A stretch of 62,548 bases of DNA from Actinomycetota bacterium (GTDB lineage Bacteria; Actinomycetota; Thermoleophilia; Solirubrobacterales; 70-9): positions 1-62,548 of the forward strand of contig JAFDWO010000153.1 in assembly GCA_018268415.1 (NCBI GenBank), given 5' to 3'. A model generated the notes under the pieces. The model made no database searches and was not told the origin of the DNA. It was given only the letters and a program-made list of their open reading frames with translations. A program made the position numbers and the translations under genes. This document shows positions 9,229 to 16,606 of the stretch, in pieces. The stretch's first letter is position 1, and each line of letters begins with the position of its first letter.

Positions 9229-9936
9229 ATGAGCAGCGGTCGAATTCTGATCGCCGACGACGAGCCGTCGGTGCGTGACTCGGTCGGCTATGCGTTGGCC
9301 CAGGAGGGCTTCGACGTGACGCCGGCGGCGGACGGCGACGAGGCGAGCGACCTGCTCGGCGACGGCATCCCCTTCGACCTGCTGATCCTCGACATCATGA
9401 TGCCGGGCCCGAGCGGCCTCGACATCTGCCGCGACGTGCGGGCGCGGAGCGCCGTGCCGATCATCGTCCTGACCGCGAAGGACGCGGAGGTCGACAAGGT
9501 GGTCGGGCTGGAGGTCGGCGCCGACGATTACGTGACGAAGCCGTTCTCGGTGCGTGAGCTCCTCGGGCGGGTGCGGGCGCAGCTGCGCCGGCGCGAGCTC
9601 GACCGCTCGCCGATGGCCCAGCAGGTGAAGATCGAGTCGGGGCCGGTGTCGATCGACCTGGTCCGCCACGTCGCCACCGTGCGCGGCGTGCCGGTCAACC
9701 TGACCCGCTCGGAGTTCCAGCTGCTGCGGTTGCTGGTCGGGCGGCCGGGTGAGGTCTTCGCCCGGTCCCAGATCATGGAGGAGCTGTGGCAGACCGAGTT
9801 CGACGGTGACGAGCGTGCCTGTGACGTCCACATCTCCAACCTGCGCCAGAAGGTCGAGCGCGACCCGCAGAAACCGGAGCTTGTCGTGACGGTTCGCGGC
9901 GTTGGGTACAAGTTCAGCGGCGACGAGGAACCCTGA
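9229..9936 (+). CDS. OmpR/PhoB-family response regulator
   Basis: A 235-aa two-component regulator. The receiver domain has the acidic pocket DD (10-11), phospho-acceptor Asp55 in LILDIMMPG, Thr in VLTAKD and Lys in YVTKPFS. The C-terminal winged helix contains LTRSEFQLLRLLVGRPGEVFARSQIMEELW and the DNA-contact stretch DVHISNLRQKVERDP, ending with the family hallmark TVRGVGYKF. It is the likely partner of the kinase just upstream; the 86-bp gap has a weak purine-rich ribosome site (AAGGCAGG) before ATG. Confidence 0.93.
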   Translation: MSSGRILIADDEPSVRDSVGYALAQEGFDVTPAADGDEASDLLGDGIPFDLLILDIMMPGPSGLDICRDVRARSAVPIIVLTAKDAEVDKVVGLEVGADDYVTKPFSVRELLGRVRAQLRRRELDRSPMAQQVKIESGPVSIDLVRHVATVRGVPVNLTRSEFQLLRLLVGRPGEVFARSQIMEELWQTEFDGDERACDVHISNLRQKVERDPQKPELVVTVRGVGYKFSGDEEP

Positions 9937-10117
9937 GGCGGCGTAGGGCGCCTCCAGCGACCGAACGGTGCGGTGCGAGCGCGAAGCGCGAGTTCCTTGG
10001 TCATTCGGCTCGGGTCACGCACCGGCGTGCGCTCCCCTCTCCTCATTGACCCGCCGCAGGCGGGGTGTGAGTCCGCAGGGCGAATTCCTTGCGAGGCCGG
10101 CCCACGCCGCCTCAGGG
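9931..10117. repeat. 190-bp intergenic segment with 14-bp terminal inverted repeats
   Basis: CCCTGAGGCGGCGT at 9931-9944, overlapping the response regulator stop codon, is exactly inverted as ACGCCGCCTCAGGG at 10,104-10,117. Smaller inverted repeats lie between them (GCGAGCGCGAAGCGCGAGT near 9977). No convincing gene is present. It may form a long-range hairpin that ends the convergent transcripts, or be a small repeat element. Confidence 0.45.
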
Positions 10118-10137
10118 GCCCCTGGGGGGTCTTGATG

Positions 10138-10539
10138 TCAATGGCCAGGCAGGACTGACTGCCAGCGGCGCGACTTCGGGCGGTGCCCTCCCTCCTCTAG
10201 GAGCTTCTGGAGGTCGGTCAGGCGGGTGTCCCACTCGGCGCCGATGGTGGTGAGCCAGGCGGCGGCGTCGGCGAGGGGGCGCGGGTCGAGCTCGAAGAGG
10301 GACTCGCGGCCGCGGCGGCTCTGGGAGACGAGCCCGGCGCGGCCGAGCATCGCCAGGTGCTTGGCGACCGCCTGCCGGCTGATCGGCAGCTCGGCGGCGA
10401 GCCCGGTCGCGGTCGCGCCGCCGCCGGCGGCGAGTGCCGCCACCAGGTGACGGCGGGTCGGGTCGGCGAGCGCGGCGAACACCGCGCCCGCGTCGGCGTC
10501 GCCGCCTGCTCCGCTCGGCTGGGGGAGTGGTTGCGGCAC
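10138..10539 (-). CDS. ArsR-family winged-helix regulator (AHSA1-partner type)
   Basis: A 133-aa regulator. FAALADPTRRHLVAALA is the ArsR opening helix, and LPISRQAVAKHLAMLGRAGLVSQSRRGRESLFEL is the HTH and wing. No metal-binding cysteines are seen, as in the ArsR subgroup that is paired with AHSA1/SRPBCC proteins and is thought not to sense metal. The upstream AHSA1-like gene ends 7 bp before its start, so both form one operon. Two GCAAC...GTTGC palindromes before the operon (11,119-11,173) are candidate operators. Confidence 0.88.
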   Translation of the reverse strand: MPQPLPQPSGAGGDADAGAVFAALADPTRRHLVAALAAGGGATATGLAAELPISRQAVAKHLAMLGRAGLVSQSRRGRESLFELDPRPLADAAAWLTTIGAEWDTRLTDLQKLLEEGGHRPKSRRWQSVLPGH

Positions 10540-10546
10540 CGTCGCC

Positions 10547-11086
10547 TCAGGCGAGGACGAGGCGGACGGCGGCGCGCAGGCGGCCCAGCGCGGGCGCCCA
10601 GTCGACGGCGCGCGGGGCGTGGCCGATCGGACCGGCCGCGATGCCCGCCGGTGTCGCGAGCTGCGGGGTGGCGGCCGGGCGGAGGCGCGGGCCAGCCGCC
10701 GCGGCCAGGAGGAGTGGGCCGGCGGAGCGGAGCGGAGCGGTCTCGATCACGGTCAGGCGGGTGCGCTCGGCTACCGCGTCCAGGACCAGTTCGACGCGGC
10801 TCGAGTCGCCGCCTTCGCGGCGCCAGGTCCAGGCAAGGCGCTCGGCCTCCTCGACCAGCTCGACCTCGCCGCGGCGCTCCTCGCCGTCGGCATAGCGGCA
10901 GACGATCTCGCCGCCCGGCTCGGCCTCGATCTCGACCTCGTCGGCGAGCCACTCGGCCAGGAGCGCGTCCTCGGTCAGCGCGTCCCAGACGGCGGCGGGC
11001 GCCGCGTCCAGCTCGACGCTGCGGCTGACGCGTTCGGCGTCGGCCCGCTCCACGGCCGGTCCGCGTTCGCTCCTGGGTAGGGTCAT
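10547..11086 (-). CDS. SRPBCC/AHSA1-like ligand-binding protein
   Basis: A 179-aa START-like fold protein. VSRSVELDAAPAAVWDALTEDALLAEWLADEVEIE is the AHSA1/CalC N-terminal signature; VELVEEAERLAWTWRREG is the central strand pair. A Pro/Ala-rich C-terminal extension follows. The ATG at 11,086 has a good GAGGAG ribosome site 6-7 bp upstream, so the longer open frame to 11,230 is rejected. It leads the operon with the ArsR regulator. Ligand unknown; such pairs often sense or bind small hydrophobic compounds. Confidence 0.8.
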   Translation of the reverse strand: MTLPRSERGPAVERADAERVSRSVELDAAPAAVWDALTEDALLAEWLADEVEIEAEPGGEIVCRYADGEERRGEVELVEEAERLAWTWRREGGDSSRVELVLDAVAERTRLTVIETAPLRSAGPLLLAAAAGPRLRPAATPQLATPAGIAAGPIGHAPRAVDWAPALGRLRAAVRLVLA

Positions 11087-11118
11087 AGGACTGCTCCTCT
11101 CGTCTGGAGTACGGATGC

Positions 11119-11173
11119 GCAACTCAATGGTTGCACACGTGCTAGGCTGGGGAACGCGCAACCTCAGGGTTGC
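11119..11173. promoter_or_regulatory. Two palindromic operators between the AHSA1-ArsR operon and clpP
   Basis: GCAACTCAATGGTTGC (11,119-11,134) and GCAACCTCAGGGTTGC (11,158-11,173) share GCAAC-N6-GTTGC and are centred 39 bp apart. They lie in the divergent gap between 11,086 and 11,224. The spacing and symmetry suit a dimeric ArsR-type repressor controlling its own operon and perhaps clpP. Confidence 0.6.
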
Positions 11174-11223
11174 GTATGAAAAGCACGCAAAGCTTCGCGG
11201 AACACCGAGAAGGAGAGACAGAA

Positions 11224-11898
11224 ATGCCACTGGTCCCGATGGTCGTCGAGCAGACCGCGCGCGGCGAGCGTTCCTTCGACATCTACAGCCGTCTGCTCTC
11301 GCAGCGGATCATCTTCCTCGGCGAGCCCGTCACCGAGGATCTGGCCAACCTGATCATCGCCCAGCTCCTTCACCTCGAGGCCGACGATCCCGACAAGGAC
11401 GTCAGCCTCTACATCAACTCGCCGGGCGGTTCCGCCTACGCGGGCCTGGCGATCTACGACACGATGCAGTTCATCAAGCCCGACGTGCAGACGATCTGTT
11501 ACGGCATCGCGATGTCGGCGGGGTCCCTGATCCTCACCGGCGGGGCGAAAGGCAAACGGATGGCGCTGCCCAACAGCCGCATCCTGATCCACCAGCCCTC
11601 GAGCGGCTTCGAAGGCCAGGCCTCCGACATCGAGATCCACGCTCGCGAGGTGCTCGAGCTGCGCGACCGACTGAACCAGATCTACGTCGAGCACACCGGC
11701 CAGACGATCGACAAGATCTCGCTCGACATGGAACGCGACAAATTCTTCAAGCCCGACGAAGCCCGGGAGTACGGGCTGATCGACCGGGTGATCGAGTCGC
11801 ACGACTTCACCCCGAATCCGACCGGATTCCGCGCCGACGGCAACGGCAGCGGTGCCGGTGGCGACGACGGCCCCGCCACGGGGGGTGGCACCGCCTAG
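11224..11898 (+). CDS. clpP: ATP-dependent Clp protease proteolytic subunit
   Basis: A 224-aa ClpP. The catalytic triad is complete: Ser98 in CYGIAMSAG, His123 in ILIHQP, Asp172 in [15 protein letters not shown] is the conserved substrate-strand motif. The C-terminal 25 residues are Gly/Asp-rich and not part of the fold. ATG 11,224 is favoured by a GAAGGAGAG ribosome site; an in-frame ATG at 11,170 lies before it, inside the operator region. It degrades unfolded and tagged proteins with ClpX/ClpC partners, which are not in this window. Confidence 0.92.
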   Translation: MPLVPMVVEQTARGERSFDIYSRLLSQRIIFLGEPVTEDLANLIIAQLLHLEADDPDKDVSLYINSPGGSAYAGLAIYDTMQFIKPDVQTICYGIAMSAGSLILTGGAKGKRMALPNSRILIHQPSSGFEGQASDIEIHAREVLELRDRLNQIYVEHTGQTIDKISLDMERDKFFKPDEAREYGLIDRVIESHDFTPNPTGFRADGNGSGAGGDDGPATGGGTA

Positions 11899-12411
11899 GT
11901 GCGGCTGCGGCGGACGAAGCGACCGCCGGCGGTGAAGCCGCCGCCGGCGGGGAAGCGGCGGTCGGCGCCGAGGCGGCCGCCGGCCTACTTCGCGGTTGCC
12001 GGGGTCCAGCTCGACGAGGAGCTCGAGCGGCTGCGTGGGTTGGCGGTGTTCGCCGACGGGCCGCTGACGAAGAAGCGCCCGGAACTGAAGGTGCGGCGCG
12101 CGAGCACGCGGCCTAACCGGGTCGGCTTCGCCGTCCCCGCCGAACACCGCCTGCAGGTGACGGCGTACCCCGGTATCCGTCCCGGGGACGTGCTGGAGAC
12201 GCTGCTGCACGAGCTCGTCCACCTGCACGTCGGCCGCGCCCGCGAGGCGCACGGCTGGCACGGCCGGACCTTCAAGGCGACGCTGGCGCGGGCGATGGAC
12301 GAGGCCTACGGCGTCCGTGGTGTCGGCGCCCGCAGCACGCTGCACGGCGCCTACGCCGAGGCGATCGAGCGCCTACGGGCGGAGCCGCAGTTGGAGCTCG
12401 ACCTGGCCTGA
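11899..12411 (+). CDS. SprT-like zinc metalloprotease domain protein
   Basis: A 170-aa protein starting at a GTG directly after the clpP stop codon, so probably co-transcribed. LLHELVHLHVGRAREAHGWHGRTFKATL (about 115-142) contains the HExxH-type zinc site (HELVH) with a third histidine downstream, as in SprT/Spartan-like proteases. The C-terminal zinc ribbon of full SprT proteins is absent. The first 30 residues are Pro/Arg/Lys-rich. Pairing with clpP hints at protein quality control; the substrate is unknown. Confidence 0.7.
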   Translation: MRLRRTKRPPAVKPPPAGKRRSAPRRPPAYFAVAGVQLDEELERLRGLAVFADGPLTKKRPELKVRRASTRPNRVGFAVPAEHRLQVTAYPGIRPGDVLETLLHELVHLHVGRAREAHGWHGRTFKATLARAMDEAYGVRGVGARSTLHGAYAEAIERLRAEPQLELDLA

Positions 12412-12531
12412 CGCAGGGGTGGCTGTCCTTTGTAACCCACAGGGTGACCAAGGACATGAACCCTCCCGGATCCGCGGGCTACGACAGGTCGCGGACGGGA
12501 TCCGGGCTTCCGGCCGGGTCATTATTGGGCG

Positions 12532-13293
12532 ATGGCCGAGGGCGACACGATCCTGCGGGCGCGGCGCCGGCTCGCCGAGGCGCTGGTCGGCCAGTCGATC
12601 GCTGTTGCCGCGCCCGACCCGCGCGGCCGCGCCGCCGGGATCGAGCGCCTCGACGGTCGCACCCTGGAGGCGGTCGACAGCCGCGGCAAGCACCTGCTCT
12701 TCGACTTCGGCGACCTCGTCCTCCACAGCCACCTGGGGATGAGCGGTGGCTGGCAGGTCTACGAGCGTGATGCTCGTTGGCGCCGACCGCGCTCCGCGGC
12801 CTGGGCGGTGCTCTCCGGCGAGCGCGCCGACGCCGTCCAGTTCGGCGGCCCGACCCTGCGCGTCCTCCGCGCGAGCCGGGTCGCGATCGACCCCCAGCTT
12901 GCCCGCCTCGGTCCCGACATCCTCGCTCCGGACCTCGATCTCGCCGAGGTCGTCGCCCGGTTCCGCGGCGCCGAGCGATCCCGCGCCCTCGGTGATGCCC
13001 TGCTCGACCAGCACCTCACCGCGGGCATCGGCAACATCTTCAAGAGCGAGGCCTGCTTCGCCGCCCGCCTCGACCCCCGCCGCCGCCTCGCCGACCTGAG
13101 CGACGACGACCTGCGCGCCGTCCTCGGGGCCGCCCGCGAGCAGATGCTCGCCGCGGTCGAGGAGGGCAACCGTCACCGCCTCCGCGTCTACAAGCGCCGC
13201 GGCCCCTGTGCCCGCTGCGGCGGCACCGTCAGCCACGGTGGCCAGGGCGACGCCAACCGCACCACCTGGTGGTGCGAGCGCTGCCAGGTCTGA
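12532..13293 (+). CDS. Fpg/Nei-family DNA glycosylase with Ala at the catalytic position
   Basis: A 253-aa DNA repair glycosylase. The start MAEGDTILRARR corresponds to the family's MPEGDT, Glu3 is kept, and H2TH (LLDQHLTAGIGNIFKSEACF) and the zinc finger (CARCGG...CERCQ) are intact. The N-terminal proline that forms the Schiff base is replaced by Ala2. In the family the alpha-amine of residue 2 is the nucleophile, and vertebrate NEIL3 works with Val2, so activity may remain but with altered lyase chemistry. The closest type is mycobacterial Nei2. Confidence 0.85.
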   Translation: MAEGDTILRARRRLAEALVGQSIAVAAPDPRGRAAGIERLDGRTLEAVDSRGKHLLFDFGDLVLHSHLGMSGGWQVYERDARWRRPRSAAWAVLSGERADAVQFGGPTLRVLRASRVAIDPQLARLGPDILAPDLDLAEVVARFRGAERSRALGDALLDQHLTAGIGNIFKSEACFAARLDPRRRLADLSDDDLRAVLGAAREQMLAAVEEGNRHRLRVYKRRGPCARCGGTVSHGGQGDANRTTWWCERCQV

Positions 13294-13308
13294 GCGCGCC
13301 GCGCCCGC

Positions 13309-13740
13309 CTACGGCAGGTTCTTCACGAAGCGGCTGCGGCTGGTTTGCAGCTCGTACCCGGCGGACGCCCAGAAGGCCATCGCGGCGGGCTTGTGGGATT
13401 CGGCGATCGCGTTCAGACGCCTGGCGCCGAGGGCCGCCAGGCGCTTCTCGCCCTCCCGCACGAGCGTCCCTGCGAGGCCCCGGCGGCGGTGCCCCGGGTC
13501 GACGGCGAGGCGGTAGAAGGTCGCGCGCCAGCCGTCCCAGCCGACGATCAGCGACCCGACGATCTCCCCGCCCGCCTCGGCCAGGATCAGCGCATCGGGG
13601 TCGCGCTCCAAGAGCCCGAGCACGTCCGCGGCCGATTCGGTGCTCGACGGCGAGGCCTCCGCCCGCCGCCAGAGGGCGAGCACCGCGTCGACGTCGTCGG
13701 TGCGGCCGTTGCGGAGCAAGGGGAACGCAGGGTCGTTCAT
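13309..13740 (-). CDS. GNAT-family N-acetyltransferase
   Basis: A 143-aa acetyltransferase. LAVDPGHRRRGLAGTLVREGEKRL (about 85-108) is the acetyl-CoA binding motif A with the Q/RxxGxG/A loop. NAIAESHKPAAMAFWASAGYE is motif B. The substrate is unknown. The start at 13,740 lies 15 bp from the 3' end of the tRNA-Thr gene on the same strand. Confidence 0.85.
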   Translation of the reverse strand: MNDPAFPLLRNGRTDDVDAVLALWRRAEASPSSTESAADVLGLLERDPDALILAEAGGEIVGSLIVGWDGWRATFYRLAVDPGHRRRGLAGTLVREGEKRLAALGARRLNAIAESHKPAAMAFWASAGYELQTSRSRFVKNLP

Positions 13741-13754
13741 GAAGGGCGGGGGAG

Positions 13755-13827
13755 AGCCGACGATCGGACTTGAACCGATGACCCCTTCATTACGAATGAA
13801 GTGCTCTACCAACTGAGCTACGCCGGC
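13755..13827 (-). tRNA. tRNA-Thr(CGT)
   Basis: The cloverleaf folds completely: acceptor GCCGGCG/CGTCGGC with one G-T pair, D-arm GCTC/GAGC, anticodon stem CTTCA/TGAAG with loop TTCGTAA (anticodon CGT, reading ACG), T-arm ATCGG/CCGAT. A TACAAT box lies about 20 bp before its 5' end. Its 5' half is the left copy of the 41-bp repeat that flanks the mobile element, so the 5' half and promoter used now are probably supplied by the element. Confidence 0.95.
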
Positions 13828-13829
13828 GC
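13789..13829. repeat. attL: left copy of 41-bp direct repeat
   Basis: This segment runs from the anticodon loop to two bases past the 5' end of tRNA-Thr and is identical to 37,775-37,815. The flanking bases differ at once on both sides, so 41 bp is the full identity. The intact tRNA spans this copy. Confidence 0.85.
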
Positions 13830-13885
13830 AGGGGAGCATTGTAGGGCCAAGAAGCCGGGGCGAAATGCGAGGTCGGGAGAGGGAC

Positions 13886-13903
13886 TGTCCACGAGTTGTC
13901 CAC
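13886..13903 (+). promoter_or_regulatory. Candidate integrase arm-type sites, left end
   Basis: Two TGTCCAC heptamers start at 13,886 and 13,897, one helical turn (11 bp) apart and 57 bp inside the left repeat. The same pair with the same spacing occurs near the right end (37,672 and 37,683). This pattern is expected for arm-binding sites of a tyrosine integrase. Confidence 0.6.
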
Positions 13904-14102
13904 CAATCCTTGACTCCTCCGAACCCAGCGGCCTCGGCTTCGGTTAGGAGGTGAGACCCTTCCTCGAGAAGCGGTCGCTCTGTCAAAGTGTTCATTTGGG
14001 CTTGGGCAGGGAACACGTGGCATCGGGAACGCGCACCCACCCAGGCCTCGCCATCGCGTTGGGGAAGACCGAGATCCACGCACCCGCCGGCGTAATTCGC
14101 CG

Positions 14103-14318
14103 TCAGTGACGCGGGTGGGTGCCGAGCGCAAAGGAGATCACAGCCCGGGCCGGCTCCATTTCTGGCGAAGGCAAGCCGATCATCAGCACGCTCCGATCGG
14201 TGTCGAAGCCGAGGTCGAAGAGCGGGCAGCACTCCCGCTCGATCCGCAGCGTCTGCTCGACCAGGACCGGGTCGACCCCGTCCGAAAAGGGTGACGACGA
14301 GCGCTCGACATCCACCAC
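14103..14318 (-). pseudogene. Conserved hypothetical, probably truncated (vicinal-Cys protein)
   Basis: The frame encodes about 71 residues with LRIERECCPLFDLGFD and EPARAVISFALG, a pattern I associate with short conserved proteins next to ArsR/mercury-type genes. The homologous-looking frame continues upstream to about 14,372 (AEIGRAVVDVER) but has no start codon there before a stop, so the N-terminus seems lost. It diverges from the CmtR-like regulator. The vicinal Cys pair suggests thiol or metal chemistry; function is not established. Confidence 0.4.
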
Positions 14319-14464
14319 CGCTCGACCGATCTCGGCGTACCGCTCGTGCTTTGCGGGCCGGACGAGTTGAGGACCTCCTCACCACAGCCCGACATCAAGG
14401 AGCCGATGTGACAAAGGCCCTCACGCATCGGGAATTGGTCTGTCGAGGGCCAAGAGCCGGATCT

Positions 14465-14499
14465 TGAATCGGCGGTAGTCGATATCGTGAACCGCCAAT
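14465..14499 (+). promoter_or_regulatory. Promoter/operator region of the CmtR-like operon
   Basis: TGAATC (14,465-14,470) is followed by GGCGGT...ACCGCC, an interrupted palindrome (14,471-14,496) that could be the ArsR operator. A -10 element of the GGGTC kind is not present; CGTGA occupies that place, yet the start codon is 9 nt later as at the sigma-type promoters of this element. It may be a divergent member of the regulon or an unrelated repressor-controlled promoter. Confidence 0.35.
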
Positions 14500-14877
14500 A
14501 TGGACAGCGTCATCTCCTCGGCACCCTTCACCCTCACCGCGACGCCGGCGCGGAGCGAGCTGCTGGCCAAGTACTTCCGCGGGCTCGGCGACCCGACCCG
14601 GCTTCGCATCCTGCGCCTCCTGGGCGAGGAGGGCGAGCTCTCGGCCGGGGAGATCGTCAGCCGCCTGGAGATGCCGCAGGCGACGGTCTCGACCCACCTC
14701 GGCTGCCTGCGTTGGTGCGGCTTCGTCGCGACCCGGCGCGAGCGCCGCTCGGTGATCTACCGGATCGCCGATCCTCGGGTCGGCGATCTGGTCGCGCTGG
14801 CCGACTCGCTGCTCGCCGACAACGCCGGACACGTCGCCTGCTGCGAGACGATCGACGCCCCGGGCGGTGGCCGATGA
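14500..14877 (+). CDS. CmtR-like ArsR-family metal sensor
   Basis: A 125-aa winged-helix repressor. LLAKYFRGLGDPTRLRILRLL and MPQATVSTHLGCLRWCGFVATRRE form the HTH core. Cys69 and Cys73 in GCLRWC and Cys114/115 in VACC reproduce the spacing of Cys57, Cys61 and Cys102 of Mycobacterium tuberculosis CmtR (4 and 41 residues), which binds Cd(II)/Pb(II). I infer a soft-metal sensor derepressing the two overlapping downstream genes. The stop overlaps the next ATG (ATGA). Confidence 0.85.
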   Translation: MDSVISSAPFTLTATPARSELLAKYFRGLGDPTRLRILRLLGEEGELSAGEIVSRLEMPQATVSTHLGCLRWCGFVATRRERRSVIYRIADPRVGDLVALADSLLADNAGHVACCETIDAPGGGR

Positions 14878-15203
14878 GGGTCGAGCTCCTTTATTTCGAC
14901 GGTTGCCCGAATCACGAGGCGCTGCTGCCCGAGTTGCGCGAGCTGCTCGCGGAGCAGGGGGTCGAGGATGAGGTCGAGCTGCGCCGGGTGGAGACCGCCG
15001 AGGACGCCGAGCGCGAGCGGTTCCTCGGCTCGCCTACGGTGCGGATCGACGGCTCCGATGTCGAACCCGGCGCCGGCGAGCGCGAGGACTTCGGCCTCAA
15101 GTGTCGGCTCTACCGCCTGGCCGGGGAGGCCTCGGGGACGCCACCGCGCGATCTGATCGCCGCCTCGATCCGCGCGGGCCGAAAGGCGCATCGCGATGAG
15201 TGA
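14874..15203 (+). CDS. DF-family thioredoxin-like protein (Cys form)
   Basis: A 109-aa protein with ELLYFDGCPNHEALL at the N-terminus and FLGSPTVRIDGSDVEPGAGEREDFGLKCRLYR in the middle, the pattern of the DF-family (seleno)proteins found beside ArsR-type regulators and MerA-like reductases. The redox position is Cys (DGCPN), not an in-frame TGA, so no selenocysteine. One further Cys (GLKC) could pair with it. It is translationally coupled on both sides. A role in handling thiol-bound metal or alkylmercury-like substrates is inference from context. Confidence 0.75.
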   Translation: MRVELLYFDGCPNHEALLPELRELLAEQGVEDEVELRRVETAEDAERERFLGSPTVRIDGSDVEPGAGEREDFGLKCRLYRLAGEASGTPPRDLIAASIRAGRKAHRDE

Positions 15204-16542
15204 GACCTATGACGCGATCGTGATCGGTGCCGGTCCGGCCGGGGAGGTCGCGGTCTCACGACTTGCCGCCCAGGGTCTGCAGGTGGCTCTCGTCGAGCGC
15301 GAGCTGGTCGGCGGCGAGTGCGCCTACTGGGCGTGCATCCCCTCGAAGACCCTGCTGCGCCCGCCCGAGGCGGGCGCCGAGGCTCGGCGCGCACCCGGGC
15401 TCGAAGAGCCGGGGCGTCGCTGGTCGGAGATCGTCGCCTACCGCGACTACATGACGCGCGGCCTCGACGACTCGGGCGCGGTGCGCGGCTACGAGGACGA
15501 AGGGATCCGCGTCCACAAGGGCGAGGCGAGGTTCGTGGCGCCGGGACGGATCGAGGTCGCGGGGGAGGAGCTGGCGGCCGGGCGGATCGTGATCGCCACC
15601 GGCAGCGAGCCCACCCTGCCGCCGATCGAAGGACTTTCGGAGACCGGCTACTGGACCAACCGCGAGGCGACCCAGCTCACCGAGGTTCCCGCCGATGTCA
15701 TCGTGCTCGGCGGCGGGCCGGTGGGGATCGAGCTGGGGCAGATGCTCCGACGCTACGGCGCCGCGGTGACGATCGTCCAGTCCGGCGAGTGCCTGATCGA
15801 CCGCGAGGATCCGGCGGTGGGAGAGCTGATCGCCGCAGGCCTCTCCGGCGAAGGCGTCGAGCTGCGGCTGGGCCGCCGCGCCACCGCTGTCAGGCAGGCG
15901 GAAGGCTGGCGTGTCGTGGAGCTCGACGACGGCAGCGAGCTGTCGGCCGAGCGTCTGCTGATCGCCACCGGGCGCCGACCGCGGAGCGGCGGCCTCGGGC
16001 TGGAGGCCGTCGGGATCGAGCCGGACGGCCGCGGGGCGATCGGGGTCGACGAGCGCTGTCGGGCAGGAGAGGGCGTCTGGGCGGTCGGCGACGTGACCGG
16101 AGTCTCCTTGTTCACCCACGCCGGCAAATACCAGGCGCGGATCGCGGCCGCCGACATCGGCGGCCGCGAGGTGCGGGCCGATTACCGCTCGATCCCGCGC
16201 GTCGTCTTCTCCGATCCCGAGATCGCCGCGGTCGGCCTGACCGGCGAGCAGGCCCGCGAGCAGGGCGTCGACGTCGTCGAAGGACGCGCCGACCTGATGT
16301 CGGTCGCCCGCACGGAGACTTACGGAGAGGGCATCGGCGGAGAGCTCTGCGTCCTCGCCGATCCCCGGCGAGGCGTGCTCATCGGCGCCTGGGCGGTCGG
16401 CCCGCTGGCTGGCGAGTGGATCCACCAGGCGGTGCTGGCGATCAAGGCCGAGATCCCGGTGGAGGTCCTGCGCGACACCGTGGCCCAGTTCCCGACCTTC
16501 AGCGAGGCCTATCTCGGCGCGCTCGAGGATCTGCCGATCTGA
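15196..16542 (+). CDS. MerA-like FAD-dependent pyridine nucleotide-disulfide oxidoreductase
   Basis: A 448-aa class I flavoprotein disulfide reductase. AIVIGAGPAGEVA binds FAD, GGECAYWACIPSK is the redox C-x4-C, VIVLGGGPVGIELGQ binds NAD(P)H, and GVWAVGDVTG is the second FAD motif. The C-terminal dimer motif reads AQFPTFSEAY: the catalytic His of lipoamide dehydrogenases (HPTxSE) is missing, as in mercuric reductases. There is no N-terminal HMA domain and no terminal CC pair, so mercury reduction is not assured. It overlaps the DF-family gene by 8 bp. Confidence 0.85.
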   Translation: MSETYDAIVIGAGPAGEVAVSRLAAQGLQVALVERELVGGECAYWACIPSKTLLRPPEAGAEARRAPGLEEPGRRWSEIVAYRDYMTRGLDDSGAVRGYEDEGIRVHKGEARFVAPGRIEVAGEELAAGRIVIATGSEPTLPPIEGLSETGYWTNREATQLTEVPADVIVLGGGPVGIELGQMLRRYGAAVTIVQSGECLIDREDPAVGELIAAGLSGEGVELRLGRRATAVRQAEGWRVVELDDGSELSAERLLIATGRRPRSGGLGLEAVGIEPDGRGAIGVDERCRAGEGVWAVGDVTGVSLFTHAGKYQARIAAADIGGREVRADYRSIPRVVFSDPEIAAVGLTGEQAREQGVDVVEGRADLMSVARTETYGEGIGGELCVLADPRRGVLIGAWAVGPLAGEWIHQAVLAIKAEIPVEVLRDTVAQFPTFSEAYLGALEDLPI

Positions 16543-16606
16543 GGACTCCGCGAGCAGGTCGCCGGCGCATGCCGCAGCTGTGTGAGTGCGTTGGGGTCGG
16601 AGGCGA

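Noticed and set aside
14874..15203. Selenoprotein possibility for the DF-family protein
   Set aside because: The redox position is a Cys codon and there is no in-frame TGA or SECIS-like structure needed.
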